Part shown: in pieces, positions 16,446 through 26,242 of the stretch
Numbering within the stretch: the stretch's first letter is position 1
Layout of the letters: each line of letters starts with the position of its first letter
NCBI GenBank assembly: GCA_024742765.1
Contig: JANSXT010000011.1
Span: 1 to 64,000, forward strand
Reading direction: 5' to 3'
Length of the DNA: 64,000 nt
Source of the DNA: Phyllobacteriaceae bacterium
GTDB lineage: Bacteria > Pseudomonadota > Alphaproteobacteria > Rhizobiales > Rhizobiaceae
The notes under the pieces: model-generated
What the model was told of the DNA's origin: nothing
Database searches by the model: none
What the model saw: only the letters and a program-made list of their open reading frames with translations
Made by a program: the position numbers and the translations under genes

Positions 16446-17909
16446 ATGACGCTGACAGCGGCCATCAAGATTGCGCAGTCATCGCTGTTCAATGTGTCCC
16501 AGCAGACACAGCTTGCCTCACGCAACATCACCGATGCCGGCAATGACGACTATGTGCGCCGTCAGGCGCATGTCTCGACCGCGCCCTATGGTGCCCGCAC
16601 CTATTCGATCGGCCGCGCCGAACAGCCCGCCTTGTTCAAGAGTTCGCTCGCCGCCCTGTCCGACAGCGCCGGCCAGGCGGTGATCGGCGATGCCGCATCG
16701 CGGCTTCAGACCGCGGTCAACGGCGTCGACAACCAGAATTCGGCATCGGTGAAGATCGGCGCGTTGCGCGATGCGCTGCAGATCTATTCCTCCGATGCGT
16801 CCAATCCCATCCTCGGCACGTCGGCGATCGATGCGGCACGCGATCTGGCGCGCTCGATCAGCAGCGCTTCGCAGGGCATCCAGTCCTACCGCGCCGAGAT
16901 CGATCGCGACATCGCCGCCGGCGTTGATGATCTGCGCGGCCTGCTCGACCAGTTCGAAACCGCCAACAGCCTCGTCGTCCAGGGCACGCAGCTTGGCACC
17001 GACGTCAATGATGCGCTCGACCAGCGCGATGCGCTGCTCAAGCAGATGTCGGAATATGTGTCGATCTCGGTCGTCCAGCGCGACAATAACGACTTCGTGC
17101 TCTATGCCGGCCAGGGCATCACCCTGTTCGAAACGGTGCCCAGAAACATCAGTTTCGACCCGCAGACCGCCTATTCGCCGACGACCACCGGCAACCCGTT
17201 GCGGATCGACGGCGTTCCGCTGACGGTCGGGCAGGGCGCCAACACCTCCGCCTCCGGCAAACTGTCCGCGCTGATGCAGGCGCGCGACAATGTCGCCGTG
17301 CAGCAGCAGTCGCAGCTTGACGAGATTGCGCGCGGCCTCGTCGAGACGTTCGCTGAAACCGACCAGACCGGCGGCGGCGCGCCGGCCCAAGCGGGCCTTT
17401 TCACCTATGCGGGCGGACCCGGCATTCCGCCGGCCGGCACGCTGGTGCCGGGCATGGCCGCTTCGCTGACGGTCAATGCGGCCTTCGATCCCGAACAGGG
17501 CGGCGATCCGACGCTTCTGCGCGATGGCGGCGCCAATGGCGCGGCCTATGTCGCCAACACGAGCGGTGGCGCGGCCTTCTCCGACAATCTGCTGGCCTTT
17601 GTGCAGGGTCTCGACACGCCGCGCGCGATCGATGCCGCGGCCGGCATCGCCGGCGACCGGTCGGTCAGCGGTTACGCCGATGCATCCATTGGCTGGGTGG
17701 AGAATCTGCGCTCCACCGCCGACATGGCATCGCAGAGCAAGAAGGCGCTGCACGACAAATTGTCGGGCGACTATCTGGCCAAGACGGGTGTGTCGATCGA
17801 CGAGGAGATGACCAAGCTGATCGCGCTCGAACAGTCCTATGAGGCGTCGGCCCGGATCATGAGCGTCGTCGACCAATTGTTCGACACATTGTTCGCGGCG
17901 GTGAGGTAA
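16446..17909 (+). CDS. flgK: FlgK, hook-filament junction protein (HAP1)
   Basis: The 487-residue product begins MTLTAAIKIAQSSLFNVSQQ, matching rhizobial FlgK starts. It has the family N-terminal helix and the C-terminal SIDEEMTKLIALEQSYEASA followed by RIMSVVDQLFDTLF. FlgK caps the hook and forms the first junction zone with the filament. The ATG at 16446 is chosen on family fit; an extension to 16398 adds 16 residues without similarity. flgL follows after 4 bases. Confidence 0.95.
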   Translation: MTLTAAIKIAQSSLFNVSQQTQLASRNITDAGNDDYVRRQAHVSTAPYGARTYSIGRAEQPALFKSSLAALSDSAGQAVIGDAASRLQTAVNGVDNQNSASVKIGALRDALQIYSSDASNPILGTSAIDAARDLARSISSASQGIQSYRAEIDRDIAAGVDDLRGLLDQFETANSLVVQGTQLGTDVNDALDQRDALLKQMSEYVSISVVQRDNNDFVLYAGQGITLFETVPRNISFDPQTAYSPTTTGNPLRIDGVPLTVGQGANTSASGKLSALMQARDNVAVQQQSQLDEIARGLVETFAETDQTGGGAPAQAGLFTYAGGPGIPPAGTLVPGMAASLTVNAAFDPEQGGDPTLLRDGGANGAAYVANTSGGAAFSDNLLAFVQGLDTPRAIDAAAGIAGDRSVSGYADASIGWVENLRSTADMASQSKKALHDKLSGDYLAKTGVSIDEEMTKLIALEQSYEASARIMSVVDQLFDTLFAAVR

Positions 17910-17913
17910 GGTC

Positions 17914-18957
17914 ATGAAGGTCACGCCGCACGTCGCCACCTATTCGATGTTCAATTCCGTGCGCAATGCGACGGCATCGATGCAGACCGATCTGGTAAGG
18001 CTGCAGCAGGAAGTGGTCACCGGCAAGCTGGCCGACAGCGGGCTGGTTCTGGGCGCGCGCTCGGAGAACCTGGCCTCGTTCAAGTCCGACATCGCCAACC
18101 TTCAGCGCATCATGGACACCAATGGCGTGACCGCATCGCGCCTCGACATGACGCAGACGGCGCTCCGGCAGCTCAATTCCATCTCCGACGATCTGGTCAA
18201 CACGCTGGGCCTGTCGCTGGGCGACGAGGCACAAAAGAACGTCGTTCTGACGGAGTCGCAGAACGCCATCGAGCAGATCACCAGCCTTTTGAACACCCAG
18301 GTCAATGGCGTCCACATTTTCGGCGGCATCAACAGCGCCAGCGCGCCGATTTCGGACCATACGGGCGGCGCGGGCGAGGCCGCCTTCGATGCGGCCTTCT
18401 CCGGCCATTTCGGCTTTGCCAAGACCGCCGCGGCCGCTGCCGGCATCACCGCCGCACAGATGACCGACTTCCTCGAGAACGTGCTCGAACCGCAATTCAT
18501 GGGCGCCGGCTGGACGACCGACTATTCGACCGCTGCCGACGAGACCATCAATGCGCGCATCGGCATCGACACGATCGCCAGTGCCTCGGTGTCGGCCAAT
18601 GAGGACGGGTTCCGCAAGCTCATGCTGGGCGCTGTCGTCGCCAAGGAACTTTATGCCGCGCCACTGTCGCAGGAAGCGCGTGACACGGCGGCCCTTTTCG
18701 CCATGTCCAGTGCCAAGAGCGGCGGCTCCGACATCACCGGCCTTGAGAGCAGTGTCGGGCTGATGGAGAACCGCATCGAGCGGCAGAACAAGACGATGAC
18801 CAGCCAGATGGACGTGCTGACGCGTCTGTCCGACAATCTCGAAGGGGTCGACCAGTATGAGGCATCGACCGCGCTGACCAACCTTTTGACCCAGATCGAG
18901 GCGTCCTACGCCACGACCGCCCGCATCCAGCAGATGAGTATTATGCGCTATCTGTGA
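17914..18957 (+). CDS. flgL: FlgL, hook-filament junction protein (HAP3)
   Basis: A 347-residue flagellin-related protein: N-terminal helix with SMFNSVRNATASMQTDLVRL and a C-terminal helix with NLLTQIEASYATTARIQQMS. It forms the second junction zone between FlgK and the filament. It starts 4 bases after flgK with GAGGTAAGGTC as ribosome binding region. Confidence 0.94.
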   Translation: MKVTPHVATYSMFNSVRNATASMQTDLVRLQQEVVTGKLADSGLVLGARSENLASFKSDIANLQRIMDTNGVTASRLDMTQTALRQLNSISDDLVNTLGLSLGDEAQKNVVLTESQNAIEQITSLLNTQVNGVHIFGGINSASAPISDHTGGAGEAAFDAAFSGHFGFAKTAAAAAGITAAQMTDFLENVLEPQFMGAGWTTDYSTAADETINARIGIDTIASASVSANEDGFRKLMLGAVVAKELYAAPLSQEARDTAALFAMSSAKSGGSDITGLESSVGLMENRIERQNKTMTSQMDVLTRLSDNLEGVDQYEASTALTNLLTQIEASYATTARIQQMSIMRYL

Positions 18958-18977
18958 CAAGAGCCAGGAAGGCCATC

Positions 18978-19325
18978 ATGATACGAGTAAGTTACGCCGA
19001 AATTGAGTCCGATTCCCTTGTTGGTTCGCGCGAGCGTGAACAGCAATTGCTCGACCAGTCCATCGCTTTGATGGATCAGGCCCTCAAGGACGGCGCCAAA
19101 TCGATGGCGGCCATCGAGGCCATGCATTTCACCATCCGCCTCTGGACCCATCTGATGCAGGATCTCGCCGAACCTGAAAACGAACTGCCCGACGATCTGC
19201 GCGCCAGCCTGATTTCCATCGGCATCTGGATCCTCAAGGAGGCCGATGCGGTGCGCATGGGCGAAGAAGGTTCGATCTCGGAAATTCGCGACATCACCGT
19301 CATCATCCGGGACGGCCTGCAATGA
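18978..19325 (+). CDS. flaF: FlaF, flagellin synthesis regulator
   Basis: The 115-residue product matches FlaF, an alphaproteobacterial protein required for flagellin synthesis or export and working against FlbT. Recognisable parts are YAEIESDSLVGSREREQQLL and ISIGIWILKEADAVRMGEE. The ATG at 18978 has AGGAAGG directly upstream; an in-frame GTG at 18954 overlaps flgL and is less likely. The stop overlaps the flbT start. Confidence 0.93.
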   Translation: MIRVSYAEIESDSLVGSREREQQLLDQSIALMDQALKDGAKSMAAIEAMHFTIRLWTHLMQDLAEPENELPDDLRASLISIGIWILKEADAVRMGEEGSISEIRDITVIIRDGLQ

Positions 19326-19777
19326 AGGGCACGTTCAAACTGTTTCTGAAGGCCAATGAACGCGTCTTCATCAATGGCGCCGTGCTGCGGGCTGATCGCA
19401 AGGTCGGCATCGAGCTTCTGAACGATGTCGACTTCCTGCTTGAAAACCACGTCCTTCAGGTCGAGGACGCCGACACGCCACTCAAGCAGCTTTATTTCAT
19501 CATCCAGATCATGCTGATGTCGCCGTCCGAAAAACCTGCCGCTGCAAAGCTTTACAAGGATTCGGTCAAGGCGCTTCTGGCAACGTTCGAAAGCACGGAA
19601 GTGCTCAACGGCCTCAAGCAGATCGACGTGATGATCGCCGAGGAGCGCACATTCGAGGCGCTCAAGGCACTGCGCGCCCTGTTTGAGGTCGAAGCCGACA
19701 TTCTCGCACGCAAGCGTGGCGAAAGCCTCGGATGCGATACTGCTGCCCAAGAGGACAAACACGCAGCGGCAGGATGA
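19322..19777 (+). CDS. flbT: FlbT, flagellin mRNA repressor
   Basis: The 151-residue product starts MKGTFKLFLKANERVFINGA and contains LKQLYFIIQIMLMSP, both typical of FlbT. In Caulobacter and Brucella FlbT binds flagellin transcripts and limits translation. The possible target leaders (5031-5231 and 6194-6479) are in this same window. It overlaps flaF by 4 bases and ends 4 bases before flgD. Confidence 0.95.
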   Translation: MKGTFKLFLKANERVFINGAVLRADRKVGIELLNDVDFLLENHVLQVEDADTPLKQLYFIIQIMLMSPSEKPAAAKLYKDSVKALLATFESTEVLNGLKQIDVMIAEERTFEALKALRALFEVEADILARKRGESLGCDTAAQEDKHAAAG

Positions 19778-19781
19778 AGCC

Positions 19782-20180
19782 ATGACCGATGTCAGCGGAG
19801 TTTCAGGTGTTCAGAGCGCCACCAGTACAACGCAGCCCAGCAACTCCCAGACGGTGGACTATGACGCCTTCCTGAAGCTGCTGACGACGCAGATGCAGAA
19901 CCAGGATCCGACCGAGCCGATCAGCGACACCGAATATATCGCCCAGCTTGCCTCCTTCTCCAATGTCGAGCAAACGACCAAGCTCAATGACAAGCTCGAC
20001 TATCTGATCCAGATGTCCTCCTTCCAGCAGGCCGGATCGCTGATCGGACGGACGGTCACCTCCGCCGACGGCCTGACCTCGGGCACGGTGGCCGAGGTGA
20101 AGATCCTCAGCGAAGGCACCGTCGCCATTCTCAGCGACGGCACCGAAGTGCCGGTCAGCGCGGGTCTGACCGTCAGCTAA
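19782..20180 (+). CDS. flgD: FlgD, flagellar hook capping (scaffold) protein
   Basis: The 132-residue product has the FlgD core YDAFLKLLTTQMQNQDPTEP and YIAQLASFSNVEQTTKLND, then a short beta-rich end (GSLIGRTVTSADG). It is the short rhizobial form, lacking the longer C-terminal domain of the enterobacterial protein. It caps the growing hook. The ATG at 19782 lies just after the flbT stop; upstream in-frame sequence lies in flbT. Confidence 0.94.
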   Translation: MTDVSGVSGVQSATSTTQPSNSQTVDYDAFLKLLTTQMQNQDPTEPISDTEYIAQLASFSNVEQTTKLNDKLDYLIQMSSFQQAGSLIGRTVTSADGLTSGTVAEVKILSEGTVAILSDGTEVPVSAGLTVS

Positions 20181-20206
20181 CCGCCGTTCGGCGCAAAGGC
20201 ACCGCG

Positions 20207-20473
20207 ATGGCCGAGGCCGATGTCATTGAAATCATCCAGCTTGCGATCTGGACGACGCTGGTCACGGCCGGCCCGTCCGTGTTCGCCGCCATGTTTGTCG
20301 GCATAGCGATCGCCCTGTTCCAGGCCCTGACCCAGGTTCAGGAAATCACGCTCACCTTCATTCCCAAGATTGTCGTCATCCTCGTGACGATCTCCTTTTC
20401 TGCCGCCTTCATGGGCGCCCAGATCGGCCGCATGACCGAAGTGCTCTACGGCCGCATCCAGACCGGCTTCTGA
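20207..20473 (+). CDS. fliQ: FliQ, flagellar export gate protein
   Basis: An 88-residue protein with two transmembrane helices and the FliQ pattern (ALFQALTQVQEITLTFIPKI). It is part of the FliPQR export gate. It sits between flgD and flhA in the expected rhizobial order. Confidence 0.95.
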   Translation: MAEADVIEIIQLAIWTTLVTAGPSVFAAMFVGIAIALFQALTQVQEITLTFIPKIVVILVTISFSAAFMGAQIGRMTEVLYGRIQTGF

Positions 20474-20576
20474 GCGTTCGTTTCCGCTATATCTAAGCGA
20501 CCGGACGGGCCGCCCGCCAGCCCCGTGCAAGCCCCGGGCTCGATGATCGGACGCAAGACCGGCGCGCACGATCCGC

Positions 20577-22694
20577 GTGCCGGCCCCTTCGGTCCTGGAG
20601 ACGGTCTTGGCCAACGTGCAAATCCCGGCGGCATCGGCGCCGTCGTCCTACGGCAACGACATCACCTTCGCGATCGGCATCATGATGGTGCTGTCGCTTC
20701 TGTTCCTGCCGGTCCCGGTCTTCATGATCGATGTCGGGCTGGCCGTGTCGCTGGCCTTTTCCGTCCTAATCCTGATGGTCGCGCTGTGGATTCCGCGGCC
20801 GCTGGACTTCTCGTCCTTTCCGACGATCCTGCTGATCTCGACCATGCTGCGCCTGTCGCTGAACATCGCGACGACCCGGGCGATCCTGTCGGACGGCCAT
20901 GAGGGCGTCGATGCGGCCGGCAGCGTCATTGCCGGCTTTTCGAGCTTTGTGATGAGCGGCGACTTCGTCATCGGTCTTGTCGTCTTCCTGATCCTGGTCG
21001 TCGTCAACTTCGTCGTGATCACCAAGGGTTCGACCCGCATCGCCGAGGTGGGCGCCCGCTTCACGCTCGACGCCATTCCCGGCAAGCAGATGTCGATCGA
21101 TGCGGACCTGTCGGCCGGCGTCATCGACGAGGCCGAGGCGCGCCGCCGCCGTAAGGAGCTCGAAGAGGAAAGCTCCTTTTACGGATCGATGGACGGCGCC
21201 TCCAAATTCGTGCGCGGCGATGCGATCGCCGGCCTCCTGATCACCGCCATTAACATTGTCGGCGGCATCATCATCGGCGTGACGCGCCACAACATGTCGA
21301 TGGGCGAGGCGGCTGACATTTTCACCAAACTGTCGGTCGGTGACGGGCTGGTCTCGCAGATCCCCGCGCTTGTCGTTTCGCTCGCCGCCGGCCTTCTGGT
21401 GTCCAAGGGCGGCAATCAGGGATCGGCCGACAAGATCGTCCTCGACCAGCTTGGCAACTATCCGCGCGCCCTTTTCGTGGCCGCCGGCCTGCTCGCCATC
21501 CTCGGCCTGATGCCGGGCCTGCCCGCCGTGCCGTTCCTGCTGCTGGCCGTCGGCATGGCGACGATCGCCTATCTGCGCCCGCTGTTCCGCTCCGCCGAGG
21601 AGGAAAAGAAGCAAAAGGCGATCGCCGATGAGGAGGAGGCGAAAAAGCGCGAGACACGCGACTCGGTCAAAAGTTCGCTCGCTGTCCCTGAAATCCAGCT
21701 CTCGCTTGGCAAGCAGCTCGCCACCCAGCTCTTGCCGAAACAAAAGGACATGGCGCACCGCATGAAGCAGATGCGCAAGCGCTTCGCTCAGGAATATGGC
21801 TTCGTCGTGCCGGACGTGCAGCTTGTCGATGAATATGACGTGCCGCCCAAGGCCTACCGCATCAAGATTTACGGCACGACCGTCGTCGAGCACGAACTGC
21901 GCGTTGGCGAGCTTCTCGCCTTTGCCGATCCGCAGGCGATCCGCGGTATTCCGCACACCACCGTGCGCGAGCCGGCCTTCGGCGGCGAGGCGCTGTCGGT
22001 GATGGAGACGTTCCGCGACGATCTGCGCCGCATGAACATCGCCACCGCCGACAATGTCAGCGTCATCCTGACCCACCTGAGTGAGGTGGTGCGCAACAAT
22101 CTGCCGCAGCTTTTCTCCTACAAGGCGATGAAGACGCTGATCAACGACATGGAGCCCGAATACCGCAAGCTGGCCGACGAGATCTGCACCACGCACGCCA
22201 CATATCCCGGCTTTCAGGCGGTGCTCAAGCTGCTGCTTGCCGAGCGCGTCTCGATCCGCAACCTGCCGCTGATCATCGAGGCAGTCGCCGAGATCGCGCC
22301 GACCACGCGTAAGTCCGAAACCATTGTCGAGCATGTGCGCGCCCGCATGGCCCAGCAATTGTGCGGCGATCTGACCGTCGACGGCGTGCTCAGCATCGTC
22401 CGGCTCGGCAATCGCTGGGAGTTGGCTTTCCGCGAGGCGCTCAAGCGCGATGCCACTGGCGAGATCGCCCAGTTCGACATCGATCCGCGCCAGCTTGAGG
22501 AATTCGGCACCGAGATCGGCAAGGAGATCACCGAGCAAAAGGCCCGCCACGACCGGATCGCCATCGTCACCACGCCCGAGGCGCGGCCCTATGTGCGCAT
22601 GATCGTCGAGCGCATGCATCCCGATGTCGCCGTCATGTCGCATCTGGAAATCGGCAAGGGCATCGAGATACGGATTGTGGGCACGCTGTCGTGA
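20577..22694 (+). CDS. flhA: FlhA, flagellar type III export protein
   Basis: The 705-residue product has about eight N-terminal transmembrane helices with the FHIPEP signature region ([40 protein letters not shown]) and a large cytoplasmic domain from about 330 on. It forms the nonameric export ring that receives substrates and chaperones. The GTG at 20577 gives the first 20 residues; later starts (for example TTG 20607) are possible. About 100 featureless bases separate it from fliQ. The stop overlaps fliR as GTGA. Confidence 0.97.
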   Translation: MPAPSVLETVLANVQIPAASAPSSYGNDITFAIGIMMVLSLLFLPVPVFMIDVGLAVSLAFSVLILMVALWIPRPLDFSSFPTILLISTMLRLSLNIATTRAILSDGHEGVDAAGSVIAGFSSFVMSGDFVIGLVVFLILVVVNFVVITKGSTRIAEVGARFTLDAIPGKQMSIDADLSAGVIDEAEARRRRKELEEESSFYGSMDGASKFVRGDAIAGLLITAINIVGGIIIGVTRHNMSMGEAADIFTKLSVGDGLVSQIPALVVSLAAGLLVSKGGNQGSADKIVLDQLGNYPRALFVAAGLLAILGLMPGLPAVPFLLLAVGMATIAYLRPLFRSAEEEKKQKAIADEEEAKKRETRDSVKSSLAVPEIQLSLGKQLATQLLPKQKDMAHRMKQMRKRFAQEYGFVVPDVQLVDEYDVPPKAYRIKIYGTTVVEHELRVGELLAFADPQAIRGIPHTTVREPAFGGEALSVMETFRDDLRRMNIATADNVSVILTHLSEVVRNNLPQLFSYKAMKTLINDMEPEYRKLADEICTTHATYPGFQAVLKLLLAERVSIRNLPLIIEAVAEIAPTTRKSETIVEHVRARMAQQLCGDLTVDGVLSIVRLGNRWELAFREALKRDATGEIAQFDIDPRQLEEFGTEIGKEITEQKARHDRIAIVTTPEARPYVRMIVERMHPDVAVMSHLEIGKGIEIRIVGTLS

Positions 22695-23446
22695 ACGCGC
22701 TGATCGAAGCCAACCTGATGGCGGGCTTCCTTCTGTTCTGCCGCATCGGCGCCGTCCTGATGATTATTCCGGGTTTTTCGAGCGCTCGCGTGGCGGTGCG
22801 CATCCGCCTTCTGGCTGCCGTCGCGCTGACGGTGGCGCTGTTTCCGCTGATGGCGGCCGATCTTCTGGGCCGCGTCGATCCGGACAGTCTCGATAGCGTC
22901 TCGCGTGCCATTGTCTCCGAGCTGATGATCGGCGCGGTGATCGGCCTGGTCGCGCGCATCTACATCCTGGCGCTCGAATTCATCATGTCGGCGGTCGCCA
23001 TGTCGGTGGGCTATGGCGGCATGCTCGGCCCCAACATTGAAGGTCAGGAGCCGCAGGCGGCCTTGACGACGCTTGTCTCGTTCACCGCGCTCCTGATCCT
23101 CTTTGCCGCCGACTTCCACCACATCGTCCTGCGGGCGGCGCTCGCCTCCTATGACGTCTTTCCTGCGGGAACCTTCCCAGACCCGGCGGCGCTGCTGGCT
23201 GATCTGGTCGACACGCTGGCGGTGACGTTTTCGATCGCCTTGCGGCTCGGAAGCCCCTTCATCGGCTTTGCCATCATCGCCAACATGCTGGTCGGCGCGC
23301 TCAACAAGCTGGCGGTCCAGATCCCGATCTATTTCGTCGCGCTGCCGGCCATGCTGCTCGGCGCGCTGGCGATGCTCTATTTCAACCTGCCGTTCATCCT
23401 CAGCGTATTCGGCGGCAATTTCGAAGCGCTCTACACGGGCAACTGA
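22691..23446 (+). CDS. fliR: FliR, flagellar export gate protein
   Basis: A 251-residue polytopic membrane protein with the FliR pattern ([40 protein letters not shown]; the final [20 protein letters not shown]). It completes the FliPQR gate. The start GTG overlaps the flhA stop. A small coiled-coil gene follows 1 base after its stop. Confidence 0.95.
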   Translation: MNALIEANLMAGFLLFCRIGAVLMIIPGFSSARVAVRIRLLAAVALTVALFPLMAADLLGRVDPDSLDSVSRAIVSELMIGAVIGLVARIYILALEFIMSAVAMSVGYGGMLGPNIEGQEPQAALTTLVSFTALLILFAADFHHIVLRAALASYDVFPAGTFPDPAALLADLVDTLAVTFSIALRLGSPFIGFAIIANMLVGALNKLAVQIPIYFVALPAMLLGALAMLYFNLPFILSVFGGNFEALYTGN

Positions 23447-23447
23447 C

Positions 23448-23861
23448 ATGAAGCGATCCTCGTCCGAGATCAAACGGCTGATCCGCGCCCAGGAGGCAAT
23501 GGCCGCCATGGCGCGCGTCGAGCATGCGGAAACCGCCGACGCGCTTGACGCCAAATCCGGTGAGATCGCCTCGCTCGAACGGTGGGCCGCCGAACCCGAT
23601 GCGCGGGCGCTGCCGCTGCTTGATTTCTATGTCGAGCGGGCCCGGGCGCTGAACGCGCAAAAGGCCGCGCTGACCGTGCGCGAACAGGCCGCCCGCGAGC
23701 GGCTGGTCGGTGAAGCGGCCCGCGTCAAGCCGCTCGAACGCGCCGCCGCCAAGGCGCGCCAGGCCGAAGAGCGTTCGGCATCCGAAAAACAGTTGGGCGA
23801 GATGCTTGACCGACAGTTTTCGGCACCGAATCAAGTTTCCCGCAAGCCTCGCCGTCCATAA
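23448..23861 (+). CDS. Small coiled-coil protein, possibly FliJ-like
   Basis: A 137-residue, Ala/Arg/Glu-rich, almost wholly helical protein with no membrane segment. Its size, charge pattern and place between fliR and flgJ are compatible with a FliJ-type escort or ATPase stalk protein, but low-complexity coiled coils look alike and I see no diagnostic motif. The ATG at 23448 follows the fliR stop directly; the frame upstream lies inside fliR. Translation is probably coupled. Confidence 0.6.
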   Translation: MKRSSSEIKRLIRAQEAMAAMARVEHAETADALDAKSGEIASLERWAAEPDARALPLLDFYVERARALNAQKAALTVREQAARERLVGEAARVKPLERAAAKARQAEERSASEKQLGEMLDRQFSAPNQVSRKPRRP

Positions 23862-23869
23862 TCACTATC

Positions 23870-24268
23870 ATGGACGTCGCTCCCCTGACATCAGCCGCCG
23901 CCACCGGTGATGCGGCCCGCCCCGATTCCGCCACCGCGGCGGCGCGGCCGACGGTTTCCGCCGACAATGCCGCGTTTGTGCGCGCGGTCGATCAGGTAAC
24001 GGCGCAGGACGCCGCCGCAGGCGCCGGCACCGTGCGCGCCGAGCCAGCGGAAAAGCCCGCCTGGAAACAGCTTGAAACGCTGCTCGTCCAGCAGATGCTG
24101 CAAAGCGTGATGACCTCCGAGGAGGGCGGCTTCTTCGGCGAAGGGCTCGGCAGCGACTATTACGCATCATTCATGGCCGAACAGTTCGGCGCCCGGATTG
24201 CCGGCGGCATCGATCTGGGCATCGCATCACAGCTTGAGGGGCACTATGGATCGGGAGATGGGACATGA
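23870..24268 (+). CDS. flgJ: FlgJ-type rod-binding protein (single domain)
   Basis: A 132-residue protein with an Ala-rich N-terminus and a C-terminal rod-binding domain (about 65-125) with WKQLETLLVQQMLQSVMTSE and GSDYYASFMAEQFGARIA. It corresponds to the N-terminal half of enterobacterial FlgJ; the muramidase half is absent, as usual in alphaproteobacteria. It would cap the growing rod in the periplasm. It overlaps the next gene by 4 bases (ATGA). Confidence 0.88.
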   Translation: MDVAPLTSAAATGDAARPDSATAAARPTVSADNAAFVRAVDQVTAQDAAAGAGTVRAEPAEKPAWKQLETLLVQQMLQSVMTSEEGGFFGEGLGSDYYASFMAEQFGARIAGGIDLGIASQLEGHYGSGDGT

Positions 24269-24657
24269 TCGCTGAACAGGCGGCACCGGGCGGGGGCGCC
24301 GACACCGAAACGGTCCTGCGCATCGTCGCGCGGCTGACCGGGATCATCAAAGGCGAATGCGCGGCGATCAGGGACAATCCCGCCGCCGACCTTTCGGGCT
24401 TCGTTGAGGCTAAGAACCGCTGTCTTTACGAGTTGGAACTGGCCGTCGGCGACGACCGGTCCATCCTGACCGACGCGCATGCCAAGACCGCGTTCGGTCA
24501 GTTGCGCGAGGCGGTGGAACTCAATGAATCGCTGCTTCAGGCGCATATCGTGGCCGTCGGCGATGCGATCGGGGTCGTCGAGGAACTGTCCGGCGCCATG
24601 CCGTCCGACGGGACATACGGCAATCCGGCCCGCGCCAAGCCGGCCGCCTATCTGTGA
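24265..24657 (+). CDS. FlgN-like export chaperone
   Basis: A 130-residue helical protein (ETVLRIVARLTGIIKGECAA; FVEAKNRCLYELELAV; FGQLREAVELNESLLQAHIV) of the type found after flgJ in rhizobial clusters and assigned to FlgN-like chaperones for FlgK/FlgL. The assignment rests on size, helical pattern and context. It overlaps both neighbours by 4 bases. Confidence 0.7.
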   Translation: MIAEQAAPGGGADTETVLRIVARLTGIIKGECAAIRDNPAADLSGFVEAKNRCLYELELAVGDDRSILTDAHAKTAFGQLREAVELNESLLQAHIVAVGDAIGVVEELSGAMPSDGTYGNPARAKPAAYL

Positions 24658-25130
24658 TCGTCCGCTTTGCAACCGTGGCGGTCGCCATGACCGCTTCGCT
24701 GGGCGGGCTTTATGGCGGCGCGACCATGGTGCCTGGAGACGATGCCGGCGCGATCAACGACAAACATGCCGAACAGGCCTCCACCACGCTGCGCACCGAT
24801 CTGATCGCCACGCCGCTGATCCTGCCAGGGCGGATCAACGGCTACATTATCGGCCGCTATGTAATCTCCTATGACGGCGCGATCGTCGATGATCGGCATA
24901 TGCCGCTGACCACGGTGATCACCCACGCAGCCAACATCTTCTTTTACCGCAATGCCGCCGAGACCTTCTGGGTCGGCGGTCCGATGGGCGTGGACGAGCT
25001 GGCAGACGGGCTGAAGATGACCATCAACGTAACCGCCGGCGCGCCGCTGGTCACCGCGCTTTCGGTCCGGCAGCTCGATTATCTGCAATCGCCGGAGATC
25101 CGGCAGCCGGTGATTTCATTCGACAATTGA
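24654..25130 (+). CDS. Conserved exported or membrane-anchored protein of the flagellar cluster, unknown function
   Basis: A 158-residue protein with a hydrophobic N-terminal segment (about 1-25) and a periplasmic domain of alternating strands (LRTDLIATPLILPGRINGYI, then IGRYVISYDG). The GTG start at 24654 overlaps the flgN-like stop, so it is the last gene of the flagellar transcript. I do not recognise a named family. The layout resembles the convergent neighbour at 25149-25577 (see findings). FliL-like in topology only. Confidence 0.6.
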   Translation: MIVRFATVAVAMTASLGGLYGGATMVPGDDAGAINDKHAEQASTTLRTDLIATPLILPGRINGYIIGRYVISYDGAIVDDRHMPLTTVITHAANIFFYRNAAETFWVGGPMGVDELADGLKMTINVTAGAPLVTALSVRQLDYLQSPEIRQPVISFDN

Positions 25131-25148
25131 TCCGGTCGCGGTCGGCGG

Positions 25149-25577
25149 TCACGTCGCGCCGGGCACCGCCCGGACGGTCTGGAAATATTCCGACTTGACG
25201 ATCGTGTAGGCGTCCACCGTCTGGTCGACCTGCGCCGCGCACAGGGCCGGAACATCTTCGCTGGCGGCCACCACGGACAGTTTCCGCAGCATGGAGTCGG
25301 CGACACTGGTGATCGCCATCTGGAATTCCTCGTCCGAATAGCCATTCGGCAGGTCCACCGATGCGGTGAGCACGCAATAGCCCACCCGTGCTCTTTCCTG
25401 GTAGATGGGCACCGAGACCGGCGGCAGCTCGACCGTCCGGGTCAGGGCGATCACCGGCGCCGGCGCTCCGCTGTCGCCAAACAGATTGTCCCAGAATGCG
25501 CCCAGATACGCGCCGCCCACCGCAAGAAGGGCAACGGCTATCCCGGTTCCGATCGTGCTGACAGCCTGCATCGCCAC
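25149..25577 (-). CDS. Small N-terminally anchored exported protein, unknown function
   Basis: A 142-residue protein with an N-terminal hydrophobic helix (about 6-28, STIGTGIAVALLAVGGAYLG) and a periplasmic domain with RTVELPPVSVPIYQERARVG and YCVLTASVDLP. It ends 18 bases from the convergent gene at 24654-25130. The order membrane anchor, PxxxP stretch, GY strand and helix is shared with that neighbour, so distant paralogy is possible. No motif gives a function. Confidence 0.6.
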   Translation of the reverse strand: MAMQAVSTIGTGIAVALLAVGGAYLGAFWDNLFGDSGAPAPVIALTRTVELPPVSVPIYQERARVGYCVLTASVDLPNGYSDEEFQMAITSVADSMLRKLSVVAASEDVPALCAAQVDQTVDAYTIVKSEYFQTVRAVPGAT

Positions 25578-25644
25578 CCCGCATCTCGTATTGGTGAGAT
25601 CATGGAATGCCAGCCTTGCGCGGGGCCGGTGACAGGCGTGCGCT

Positions 25645-26121
25645 TCAATCCGCGCCGAGCGGCAGCGCAGCCGTGTCCTTGACCGTGTTCAGGACGATCG
25701 CGGTCTTGACGTTCTGCACCGCCTCATGGGCGAGCAGCGTGCCGTTGATGAAGTCCGACAGCGTGTTCAGATCTTCTGTGACGACCTTAATCGAATAGTC
25801 CATCTCGCCGGTCAGCGCATGCGCTTCGAGAATGCTGGGCGAGGCCCGGACCAACCGGGCAAAGCGTTCGGCATTGCCTTCGGTGTGGGTGGCCAGCGTC
25901 ACCGATATGATCGAGACCAGCGCAAACCCCGCGCGCTCGCGGTCGATTGCTGCATGATATCCGGCGATCAGGCCGACCTCTTCCAGCCGCGTGCGCCGGC
26001 GCGAGCACTGTGACGGCGACAGGCCGATCTGATCGGCCAACTCATTGTTGGTCAGCCGTCCGTTTTGCTGCAGTGCCGCGAGGATTGTGCGGTCATGGCG
26101 ATCCAGAGTCTGCTTGCTCAC
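25645..26121 (-). CDS. Lrp/AsnC family transcriptional regulator, divergent from hpd
   Basis: The 158-residue product has an N-terminal winged helix (about 1-60: LDRHDRTILAALQQNGRLTN; LADQIGLSPSQCSRRRTRLE) and a C-terminal RAM/ligand domain (about 70-150). Its place, divergent from hpd across 121 bases, suggests it controls tyrosine/4-hydroxyphenylpyruvate catabolism, a pairing common in alphaproteobacteria. A candidate operator lies in the shared spacer. The ligand is probably an aromatic amino acid, by inference. Confidence 0.9.
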   Translation of the reverse strand: MSKQTLDRHDRTILAALQQNGRLTNNELADQIGLSPSQCSRRRTRLEEVGLIAGYHAAIDRERAGFALVSIISVTLATHTEGNAERFARLVRASPSILEAHALTGEMDYSIKVVTEDLNTLSDFINGTLLAHEAVQNVKTAIVLNTVKDTAALPLGAD

Positions 26122-26138
26122 GAGTTTGCTCTAATTCA

Positions 26139-26182
26139 TGCAAAGATCATGCGTATTTTGGTGTATGCGCGCGCGCTTTGCA
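26139..26182. promoter_or_regulatory. Candidate Lrp-type operator between the regulator and hpd
   Basis: Inverted repeat TGCAAAG (26139-26145) / CTTTGCA (26176-26182), arm starts 37 bases apart, in the divergent spacer. It is a plausible binding region for the adjacent Lrp-type protein. No footprint data are available. Confidence 0.45.
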
Positions 26183-26242
26183 AGCATCGTGCATCGTGTT
26201 TGCGCTACAATGCCTCAAACAATCAAATTTGGGAGAATTGCC

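Noticed and set aside
20766-22643. 625-codon minus-strand open frame opposite flhA
   Set aside because: Shadow of flhA codon bias; no domain and no ribosome binding site.
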